Shown piece after piece: positions 1 through 5,445 of a stretch of 8,395 nt of DNA. The stretch spans positions 1 to 8,395 of the forward strand of contig JAOZLR010000037.1 in the NCBI GenBank assembly GCA_029934735.1, read 5' to 3'. The notes below the pieces were generated by a model that saw only the letters and a program-made list of their open reading frames with translations, did no database searches and was not told the DNA's origin. The stretch's first letter is position 1; the number at the start of each line of letters is the position of its first letter. The stretch comes from Bacteroidales bacterium (GTDB lineage: Bacteria; Bacteroidota; Bacteroidia; Bacteroidales; JAADJA01). Made by a program: the position numbers and the translations under genes.

Positions 1-71
1 TTAGGGATTATAGAATTGATAATTTAGAGCTTTGAATATTTGATTTATTCCAACTGGCAGATAAAAATTTC

Positions 72-102
72 TTTGCTACCTTCGAAAATGTAAGTACTTT
101 TG
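72..102 (+). promoter_or_regulatory. Predicted Bacteroidota-type promoter of ahcY
   Basis: A TTTG at 72-75 (-33 element) is followed after exactly 19 bases by TACTTTTG at 95-102, which fits the -7 consensus TAnnTTTG. This spacing is what is known for the primary sigma factor of Bacteroidota. Transcription would begin near 108-110, leaving an AT-rich leader of about 38 bases with no Shine-Dalgarno site before the ATG at 147. That leader is too short for an S-adenosylhomocysteine riboswitch. It is the best formed promoter in the window. Bases 1-71 hold no gene or repeat that I can see. Confidence 0.72.
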
Positions 103-146
103 CACACTTTTTTAATACAAAAATTATTTATTTGGAAATATAAATT

Positions 147-1568
147 ATGGAAACTTTAGTTGTAGATAAAAATCTGGCTTACAAAATAGCCGATATAAAC
201 CTTGCCGAGTGGGGCAGGAAAGAAATTGAAATTGCCGAGAAAGAAATGCCCGGCCTTATGTCGATTAGAAAAAAGTATTCTGTTGATAAACCTCTCAAGG
301 GTGCACGTATTACGGGGTCGCTTCATATGACAATCCAGACAGCGGTGTTAATTGAAACACTTATAGAGCTTGGTGCTGATGTTAGATGGGCAAGCTGTAA
401 TATCTTCTCAACTCAGGATCACGCTGCTGCTGCTATAGCTGAAAGCGGAGTTCCTGTCTTTGCCTGGAAAGGTGAAACACTTGATGAATACTGGTGGTGT
501 ACAAACCAGGCTTTGACTTTTCCTGATGGTAACGGTCCTGACCTTATTGTTGACGATGGTGGTGATGCTACATTGTTGATGCACAAAGGAGCAGAAATTG
601 AAGTCAATCCCGACCTGCTTAATGCCCCCACTGAAGCTGAAGAAGAGGGAGCACTATTACGTCAGTTGCAGGCAACTTTTGTTGAAGATAAAACAAAATG
701 GCAGAGATCAACTGAAAAGCTTCGTGGTATTTCAGAGGAGACAACAACCGGTGTTCACCGTCTGTACCAGATGATGGAAGCTGGCAAGCTTAAAGCTCCG
801 GCGATTAATGTTAATGATTCTGTAACAAAATCAAAGTTTGACAATCTTTATGGCTGTCGTGAATCACTAGCTGATGGTATAAAAAGAGCTACAGATGTAA
901 TGATTGCAGGTAAGGTTGTAATTGTTGCAGGTTATGGCGATGTTGGTAAAGGTAGTGCCAAATCGATGAAAGGTTATGGCGCAAGAATTATTGTAACTGA
1001 AATCGACCCTATTAACGCTTTGCAAGCTGCAATGGAAGGTTTTGAAGTTATGACAATGGAAGATGCTGTAAAGGAAGGAAATATTTTTGTAACAACAACA
1101 GGTAACAAAGATGTAATTACTGTTGAGCATATGAAAGCTATGAATGACCAGGCTATCGTATGTAATATCGGCCATTTTGATAATGAGATTCAGGTTGAGC
1201 CTCTTAACGCTGCTCCCGGTGTTAAAAAACTGAATATTAAACCTCAGCTTGATAAGTATATTTTCCCAGACGGACATGAGATATTCCTCTTGGCTGAAGG
1301 ACGTTTGGTTAATCTTGGTTGTGCTACTGGTCACCCGTCATTTGTAATGAGTACCTCATTCACAAACCAAACACTAGCACAAATTGAGCTCTGGCAGAAA
1401 GATTTTGAAATTGGTGTTTACCGTCTCCCCAAAAAACTTGATGAGGAGGTTGCGCGGCTTCACCTTGAACAAATAGGAGTGAAGCTGACGAAACTCACAA
1501 AGGAACAGGCTGATTATCTTGGCATTCCGGTTGACGGGCCGTATAAGCCTGAGCATTACAGATATTAG
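147..1568 (+). CDS. ahcY: Adenosylhomocysteinase (S-adenosyl-L-homocysteine hydrolase)
   Basis: This cytosolic NAD-dependent enzyme reversibly splits S-adenosylhomocysteine into adenosine and homocysteine, removing the product inhibitor of methyltransferases and feeding the methionine cycle. All 473 residues look intact. Visible motifs are the family signature SCNIFSTQDHAAAAI at 83-97, ITGSLHM with H60, DDGGD at 136-140, ISEETTTGV at 195-203, SVTKSKFDNLYGCRES (K228, D232, C237), the Rossmann NAD loop AGYGDVGKG at 261-269, and the C-terminal KPEHYRY that contributes to the NAD site. By alignment from memory, D137, E198, K228 and D232 match the human catalytic and substrate residues D131, E156, K186 and D190. 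About 36 extra residues between DDGGD and ISEETTTG (roughly 145-190) mark the long bacterial form. The start fits the family length and the promoter distance. The gene is monocistronic, with its own promoter and terminator. Confidence 0.98.
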   Translation: METLVVDKNLAYKIADINLAEWGRKEIEIAEKEMPGLMSIRKKYSVDKPLKGARITGSLHMTIQTAVLIETLIELGADVRWASCNIFSTQDHAAAAIAESGVPVFAWKGETLDEYWWCTNQALTFPDGNGPDLIVDDGGDATLLMHKGAEIEVNPDLLNAPTEAEEEGALLRQLQATFVEDKTKWQRSTEKLRGISEETTTGVHRLYQMMEAGKLKAPAINVNDSVTKSKFDNLYGCRESLADGIKRATDVMIAGKVVIVAGYGDVGKGSAKSMKGYGARIIVTEIDPINALQAAMEGFEVMTMEDAVKEGNIFVTTTGNKDVITVEHMKAMNDQAIVCNIGHFDNEIQVEPLNAAPGVKKLNIKPQLDKYIFPDGHEIFLLAEGRLVNLGCATGHPSFVMSTSFTNQTLAQIELWQKDFEIGVYRLPKKLDEEVARLHLEQIGVKLTKLTKEQADYLGIPVDGPYKPEHYRY

Positions 1569-1587
1569 ATGACGGTATTTTATTCAC

Positions 1588-1640
1588 AAAACCTGCAAAA
1601 TCAGTCATTTATAAGATGTTGATTCTGCAGGTTTTTTTTT
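1588..1640 (+). terminator. Intrinsic terminator of ahcY
   Basis: AAAACCTGCA at 1588-1597 pairs perfectly with TGCAGGTTTT at 1626-1635. After one A/C mismatch the stem continues inwards with five more pairs (AATCA with TGATT) and two G/T wobbles. A run of nine T follows directly (1632-1640). It lies 19 bases past the ahcY stop, so it very likely ends that transcript. Confidence 0.9.
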
Positions 1641-1754
1641 GGCTAAAGCCTATTTTTCCCTTTTTGATTTGTGGCCAACACGTAAATGTGGTGTCTGTTT
1701 ATAAATAAGCCCGCTCTTTAAAAGGGCTGTCAAAAACATGCTTTAACCAGTAAG

Positions 1755-1827
1755 TGTCAGGTTGAGCGGAGTCGAAACCTAATTGATGATGAGAATAAAA
1801 CATTTTTCGACTACGCTCAAAATGACA
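1755..1827. repeat. Imperfect palindromic dispersed repeat (REP/MITE-like)
   Basis: A 23-base left arm at 1755-1777 (begins TGTCAGGTTGAGC, ends AGTCGAAA) is matched by a right arm at 1805-1827 (begins TTTCGACTACGC, ends AATGACA). The reverse complement of the right arm agrees with the left at 20 of 23 positions. The differences are GG against TT at arm positions 6-7 and G against T at position 15. The loop is 27 bases (1778-1804). Sequences very like GAGCGGAGTCGAAA recur in intergenic regions of many Bacteroidota, which I know from general acquaintance and have not searched. There is no transposase and no clear target duplication. RNA from either strand could fold into a hairpin. Confidence 0.75.
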
Positions 1828-1890
1828 ATAGGATAAGATTTTGGTGCAAACCATTAATTAACCTGCTAAATCAATTCTTACTCCTTTAAT

Positions 1891-1906
1891 AATCTGTGAA
1901 TCTGTG
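1891..1906. repeat. Tandem 8-mer AATCTGTG x2
   Basis: AATCTGTG occurs twice head to tail and is followed by GC. I recall strings close to this as common intergenic repeat fragments in Bacteroidota, but only this copy is visible. It lies about 85 bases upstream of the aroQ -7 element, so a direct role in that promoter is unlikely. Confidence 0.4.
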
Positions 1907-1989
1907 GCTTCCAATACCGGACTTATAATGTGTATATAGAAAGCTATTAATATTATTTTTCTACTGCCCCAAACTTCTAAAAACTTTTG

Positions 1990-1997
1990 TAGTTTTG
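1990..1997 (+). promoter_or_regulatory. Predicted -7 element of the aroQ promoter
   Basis: TAGTTTTG fits TAnnTTTG exactly. A near match, AACTTTTG, overlaps the bases just before it (1982-1989). No TTTG lies at the expected distance upstream; CTG at 1964-1966 is the nearest weak candidate, 23 bases away. A start near 2003 would give a leader of about 40 bases. Such octamers are common in AT-rich DNA, so confidence is moderate. Confidence 0.45.
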
Positions 1998-2042
1998 AAA
2001 AGTCAAAATTAATATGATTTAAGCAGCTATTAAAAATTTTAA

Positions 2043-2465
2043 ATGAGAATAATAATAATCAACGGCCCAAACCTGAATCTCCTCGGCAAACGGGAGACTT
2101 CAATTTACGGGAATATTTCTTTTGAGGAATATCTGAAAGAGCTAAAAAATGAATTTCCTGATATGAAAATTGAATATTATCAAAGCAATGTTGAAGGAGA
2201 AATTATCAACAAGCTGCACGATACAGGTTTCTCATATGACGGAATTATTTTAAATTCCGGTGGATACACGCATACTTCAGTTGCCATTGCCGATGCTGTG
2301 AAGTCAATAAAAACACCGGTTGTGGAGGTTCATATTTCCAATATTTTTGCCAGGGAAGATTACAGGCATGTTTCACTCATTGCCCCTGGAGCAAAAGGCT
2401 CCATAATTGGGTTTGGGTTAGATTCATACAGACTTGCTTTATTAAGCTATAGCTATGCAAAGTAA
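2043..2465 (+). CDS. aroQ: Type II 3-dehydroquinate dehydratase
   Basis: The enzyme removes water from 3-dehydroquinate to give 3-dehydroshikimate, the third step of the shikimate pathway to chorismate and aromatic amino acids. Type II enzymes are small flavodoxin-like cytosolic proteins forming dodecamers, and 140 residues is normal for the family. The sequence shows the N-terminal NGPNLNLLGKRE at 7-18, the flexible-loop Arg17 and catalytic Tyr22 (IYG), YTHTSVAIADA at 75-85, VEVHISN at 94-100 with catalytic His97, and REDYRHVS with Arg108. The usual NPGAYTHTS substrate-binding loop reads NSGGYTHTS (71-79), keeping the Asn but replacing the Pro. The first ATG fits the family start. The gene stands alone, convergent with the glycosyltransferase. 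Confidence 0.96.
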   Translation: MRIIIINGPNLNLLGKRETSIYGNISFEEYLKELKNEFPDMKIEYYQSNVEGEIINKLHDTGFSYDGIILNSGGYTHTSVAIADAVKSIKTPVVEVHISNIFAREDYRHVSLIAPGAKGSIIGFGLDSYRLALLSYSYAK

Positions 2466-2525
2466 TTTTGGTGGCAAATACTTATGTGTCCATATGAATA
2501 AATCATCATGTAATCATGTCACATA

Positions 2526-2539
2526 CTGATAGCTGTCAG
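2526..2539. terminator. Weak hairpin between convergent genes
   Basis: CTGATAGCTGTCAG is a 14-base near-palindrome: stem CTGAT with GTCAG, including one T/G wobble, and loop AGCT. It lies in the 94-base gap between the converging aroQ and glycosyltransferase genes. No long T-run follows on either strand, so it is a poor intrinsic terminator. I list it only because neither gene shows a better one. Confidence 0.2.
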
Positions 2540-2559
2540 AAGTTTACAAGGTTTTAGAT

Positions 2560-3582
2560 TTACGAGAAATTATTCATATCAAGCTCTTCAAACTTATTCT
2601 TACCTTCCAAAAAGTGTTCAAAAGCGATATTTTTCTGATAGATTTTTGAGACAGGATTGTGCTTTTGGGTCTTTCTCTCTTTTCTGAGTTCGGGAATCAT
2701 TGCATAAAAGCTCCAGTGAGCTTTCACAACGGCAAAAAGGTTTTTAAAACCGCCGTCAACAAGAAACTTCAATGCTGCTGCACCATCAAGGAAAAGCCTG
2801 GCCATAAAAACTTTTAAAATTCTGTTCTTAGGCAGGTTTTTAAACATCATTATACTATTGTTTCGCATATTCAGATAGGTCTTTGTCCAGGATTGTTTTG
2901 GAAGGGTTCCACCACCTACATGAAAAACGGTTGAATCTCCGCAATACATTATCTTATAACCATGTATCTTAGCCCGCCAGCAAAAGTCAATCTCCTCCAT
3001 ATGAGCAAAAAAGCGGGAATCAAGTCCGCCGAGGTTATGAAATGTATCAGCTCTGACGAACATACAGGCGCCTGTAGCCCAGAAAATTTCCTTATTATCA
3101 TCAAATTGTCTGTTGTCAGTTTCTACTGATTGAAAAATCCTTCCTCTGCAAAAAGGATAACCGTACTTGTCGATGAACCCGCCTGCTGCCCCTGCATACT
3201 CGAATTTCTCTCTCTCGTAATAAGAGCGAAGCTTTGGCTGGGCTGCCGCTATCGTTTCGTCACGGTCCATTAGATCGATAACAGGCTTTACCCAGTTTGG
3301 CGTTACCTCAATATCTGAATTCAGCAGCACATAGTATTTTGCCTCAACCTGGGCCAGCGCATCATTATAACCTTTTGCAAAACCACCGTTCGATTCGTTT
3401 TGTATTATTCTGATGTCAGGAAAATTATTTCTTAAAAAATCAACAGAGTCGTCAGAAGAATCATTATCAGCAACAATAACTTCAGCATCATCCTTAGTAT
3501 TAGCAATGACTCCGGGCAGAAAATCTTCAAGAAATTTTCTGCCGTTCCAGTTCAATATGACTACTGCTGTTTTTACTGACAT
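2560..3582 (-). CDS. Family 2 glycosyltransferase (WbbL/rhamnosyltransferase-like)
   Basis: This is a 340-residue GT-A fold transferase of the COG1216 type. Such enzymes transfer a sugar from a nucleotide donor to a lipid-linked or surface glycan at the inner face of the cytoplasmic membrane. Motifs in order are VVILNWNG at 7-14, the nucleotide-binding VADNDSSDDS at 37-46, SNGGFAKGYN at 64-73, the metal-binding LLNSDIEV at 86-93 (DxD position, D90), ATGACMFVRA at 169-178, and the acceptor and catalytic-base segment FFAHMEEIDFCWR at 191-203, then FHVGGGT at 220-226. The C-terminal third (about 235-310) is basic and hydrophobic and probably lies on the membrane, without a clear transmembrane helix. 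The donor and acceptor cannot be read from the sequence. The gene is alone on its strand, with no other glycan genes beside it. The start is the first ATG and begins right at the conserved first beta strand. Confidence 0.92.
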   Translation of the reverse strand: MSVKTAVVILNWNGRKFLEDFLPGVIANTKDDAEVIVADNDSSDDSVDFLRNNFPDIRIIQNESNGGFAKGYNDALAQVEAKYYVLLNSDIEVTPNWVKPVIDLMDRDETIAAAQPKLRSYYEREKFEYAGAAGGFIDKYGYPFCRGRIFQSVETDNRQFDDNKEIFWATGACMFVRADTFHNLGGLDSRFFAHMEEIDFCWRAKIHGYKIMYCGDSTVFHVGGGTLPKQSWTKTYLNMRNNSIMMFKNLPKNRILKVFMARLFLDGAAALKFLVDGGFKNLFAVVKAHWSFYAMIPELRKERKTQKHNPVSKIYQKNIAFEHFLEGKNKFEELDMNNFS

Positions 3583-3640
3583 ATTAATAAATTCACAAAA
3601 TTGAAAAACGCGATAAAATTAGATAATTAATCCGGCCTGA

Positions 3641-3690
3641 CAAATATGGAATCATAAAAAAGCAAATATTTTTTAAAGGCCATATTTGCT
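3641..3690. repeat. Three CAAATAT half-sites forming overlapping inverted repeats
   Basis: AGCAAATAT (3661-3669) and ATATTTGCT (3682-3690) are perfect 9-base inverted arms with a 12-base spacer. A further left arm, CAAATATGG (3641-3649), pairs equally well with CCATATTTG (3680-3688). The two direct copies of CAAATAT are 22 bases apart, about two helical turns. The group sits in the divergent gap, ending nine bases before the guaB -7 element. It could be an operator shared by guaB and the glycosyltransferase. Alternatively the copies are degenerate -7 elements, because CATATTTG differs from TAnnTTTG at one base; the 3641-3648 copy read on the minus strand would suit the glycosyltransferase. 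Confidence 0.5.
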
Positions 3691-3699
3691 GAGTTGTAT

Positions 3700-3707
3700 T
3701 ATCTTTG
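3700..3707 (+). promoter_or_regulatory. Predicted -7 element of the guaB promoter
   Basis: TATCTTTG matches TAnnTTTG. The nearest upstream TTTG (3685-3688) is only 11 bases away, and nothing good lies at 19 bases, so the -33 element is weak or missing. A start near 3713 leaves a leader of about 20 bases before the ATG at 3734, which excludes a purine riboswitch in the leader. Confidence 0.55.
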
Positions 3708-3733
3708 CGCAAATTTAAAATAATCCTATTATT

Positions 3734-5203
3734 ATGAGTTTTGAAAATGAAAAATTTTCTGGTACAGGTCTTACTTATGATGATGTTCTTTTAGTACCGT
3801 CGTATAGCGAAGTTCTTCCTCGCGAGGTTGATATATCAACAATGTTCACGAGAAATATCAAAATTAATATTCCCATTGTCTCGGCTGCTATGGATACTGT
3901 AACTGAGCATATTATGGCAATTGCGATGGCACAGGTAGGAGGTATTGGTGTTCTACATAAAAACATGAGTATCGAAAGTCAGGCTAATGAAGTCAGGAAG
4001 GTGAAGCGGGCAGAAAACGGGATGATCATAAATCCTATCACACTTCGCAAGGAAGCTTTTGTAAAAGATGCATTCGATATAATGAAGGAGTATAATATTG
4101 GCGGAATTCCTGTTGTGGATGCCGAAAACAGATTGGTAGGTATTGTTACAAACCGTGACCTCCGTTTTGAGAAAAACCATAATAAGCCTATTGTGGATAT
4201 TATGACAACCGAAAATCTTATCACCACTACTGAATTTACTGATTTTGAGAAAGCAGCTGATATTCTTCAGGAACATAAGATTGAAAAACTTCCGGTTGTG
4301 GACGATGATTATAAACTTGTGGGATTGGTTACATATAAGGATATTATAAAAATAAAGGAGAGGCCAAATGCTTGTAAGGATGAACGCGGACGGCTTCGGG
4401 TTGCCGCTGCTGTTGGTATTGCTGCCGATACAGCCGAAAGAGTTGATGCTCTGGTTGATGCCGGTGTTGATGCCATTGTTATTGATACGGCTCACGGACA
4501 TTCAAAAGGCGTAATGCGCATGGCTAAAATGATAAAAACTGCTTATCCAAAAATTGAACTGATAGTTGGAAATATAGGAACCCGTGAGGCTGCAAAAGAC
4601 CTTGCAAAAATGGGTGTTGATGCTGTTAAAGTTGGCATCGGGCCGGGTTCAATATGCACAACAAGGATCATTGCCGGAATAGGAGTGCCACAACTAACTG
4701 CCATTTACGAAGTGGCCCAGGGATTAAAGGGAACCGGTGTCCCTGTTATTGCTGACGGAGGAATAAGATATACAGGCGATATTGTGAAGGCATTGGCTGC
4801 CGGAGCTAATACGGTTATGGCAGGGTCGCTGTTTGCAGGAGTTAGTGAATCACCTGGCGAAACAATAATTTTTGAAGGAAGAAAATACAAAACGTATAGA
4901 GGTATGGGGTCGATAGAAGCTATGCAGAAAGGCTCTAAAGATCGTTATTTTCAAGACGTTGAAGATGATATCAACAAACTTGTTCCCGAAGGAATTGTAG
5001 GACGGGTGCCTTATAAAGGGAGTTTGTCAGAAGTTATACATCAAATGGTTGGAGGCTTAAGAGCCGGAATGGGATATACTGGCTCAGCTGATATTAGCAC
5101 GCTGCAAAGTGCAAAATTTACCAAGATTACAGTTGCAGGAGTTGCAGAGAGTCATCCCCACGATATTACAATCACTCGTGAGGCTCCAAACTATAGCAGG
5201 TAG
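3734..5203 (+). CDS. guaB: Inosine-5'-monophosphate dehydrogenase
   Basis: This cytosolic enzyme oxidises IMP to XMP with NAD, the committed step of guanine nucleotide synthesis. The 489 residues match the usual bacterial length. The TIM barrel starts at LTYDDVLLVPSYS (13-25) and is interrupted by a CBS pair at about 97-210 (repeats around IGGIPVVDAENRLVGIVTNRD and IEKLPVVDDDYKLVGLVTYKD). In this family that module senses adenine and guanine nucleotides. The barrel resumes with DTAHGHS at 251-257 and the active-site loop GIGPGSICTTR at 301-311, with nucleophile Cys308. IADGGIRYTGD (339-349) and MAGSLFAG (362-369) bind the IMP phosphate. The mobile flap follows, with YRGMGS at 388-393 and GRVPYKG at 423-429. 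Nothing is missing. No clear terminator follows, so read-through into the foldase gene is possible. Confidence 0.98.
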   Translation: MSFENEKFSGTGLTYDDVLLVPSYSEVLPREVDISTMFTRNIKINIPIVSAAMDTVTEHIMAIAMAQVGGIGVLHKNMSIESQANEVRKVKRAENGMIINPITLRKEAFVKDAFDIMKEYNIGGIPVVDAENRLVGIVTNRDLRFEKNHNKPIVDIMTTENLITTTEFTDFEKAADILQEHKIEKLPVVDDDYKLVGLVTYKDIIKIKERPNACKDERGRLRVAAAVGIAADTAERVDALVDAGVDAIVIDTAHGHSKGVMRMAKMIKTAYPKIELIVGNIGTREAAKDLAKMGVDAVKVGIGPGSICTTRIIAGIGVPQLTAIYEVAQGLKGTGVPVIADGGIRYTGDIVKALAAGANTVMAGSLFAGVSESPGETIIFEGRKYKTYRGMGSIEAMQKGSKDRYFQDVEDDINKLVPEGIVGRVPYKGSLSEVIHQMVGGLRAGMGYTGSADISTLQSAKFTKITVAGVAESHPHDITITREAPNYSR

Positions 5204-5271
5204 TGTTAATTTTTGTTAAATGCATCTCGTGTATGTTTGTAATTTAGTTTTGTTTATGGTTAATTTATTGT

Positions 5272-5332
5272 GTTTTAGAGGGTTTTAGTAGCGGAGGATT
5301 GTTTATTTCCTCTCTCGTTATTATCCTAAAAC
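5272..5332. repeat. Repeated GTTTTAG half-sites with nested hairpin upstream of the foldase gene
   Basis: GTTTTAG occurs at 5272-5278 and 5282-5288, offset by exactly 10 bases. Its inverse, CTAAAAC, is at 5326-5332. Between them GAGGA (5294-5298) pairs with TCCTC (5308-5312) across a 9-base loop, so a nested stem can form. It lies after guaB and ends just before the -7 element at 5336. It could act as a weak end or pause for guaB RNA, as an operator, or be chance in AT-rich DNA. There is no T-run directly after the stem. Confidence 0.35.
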
Positions 5333-5335
5333 AAT

Positions 5336-5343
5336 TATATTTG
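5336..5343 (+). promoter_or_regulatory. Predicted -7 element upstream of the foldase operon
   Basis: TATATTTG matches TAnnTTTG. No TTTG or TTG occurs at the expected spacing; the nearest TTG, at 5299-5301, is 34 bases away. A start near 5350 would give a leader of about 96 bases to the preferred ATG at 5446. The element suggests that the envelope-folding genes can be transcribed independently of guaB. Confidence 0.45.
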
Positions 5344-5445
5344 CAGCCTCATTAGTCAAGTGTTAAAATGATAGGAAAATTAAGAATGTATGAAATAAAC
5401 AAAATGTTTAGGCATTCAATCATTAGTAATAATAAAATAGTAATA

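Larger units (their letters stand above)
1569..2042. other. Gene-free intergenic stretch rich in small repeats
   Basis: No convincing coding region lies in these 474 bases. They hold, in order: the ahcY terminator (1588-1640); a short GGCTAAAGCC at 1641-1650; an AGCCC/GGGCT inverted repeat (1708-1712 with 1724-1728, 11-base loop) followed by CTGTCAAAAA; the long imperfect palindrome at 1755-1827; a tandem AATCTGTG at 1891-1906; and the aroQ promoter region. From memory, sequences resembling several of these recur between genes in Bacteroidota. The stretch therefore looks like a patchwork of dispersed non-coding repeats rather than a decayed gene. Calling it a patchwork is inference, since only one copy of each is in view. 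Confidence 0.6.

Noticed and set aside
103..146. S-adenosylhomocysteine riboswitch in the ahcY leader
   Set aside because: The predicted leader is about 38 bases, AT-rich and without the needed GC-rich helices.
867..1334. 155-codon open frame on the minus strand inside ahcY
   Set aside because: It lies wholly antisense to a clear ahcY; the translation is low-complexity (Asn, Ser, Phe, Ile, Cys) with no family resemblance.
145..1568. The 36-residue insertion in AhcY as something novel
   Set aside because: An insertion at this place is a known feature of the long bacterial and plant-type adenosylhomocysteinases.
1755..1827. CRISPR repeat
   Set aside because: There is one palindromic unit with inverted arms, no regularly spaced direct repeats and no cas genes.
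3708..3733. Purine or guanine riboswitch ahead of guaB
   Set aside because: The predicted leader is only about 20 bases, too short for an aptamer.
3953..4501. 182-codon open frame on the minus strand inside guaB
   Set aside because: It is antisense to the CBS and barrel coding region of guaB; the protein has the Asn/Ile/Phe/Cys bias of a shadow frame.
5368..5445. Upstream ATG at 5368 as the foldase start
   Set aside because: It would put 26 polar and basic residues before a well-formed signal peptide that begins at the ATG at 5446; the latter is preferred, though not proven.
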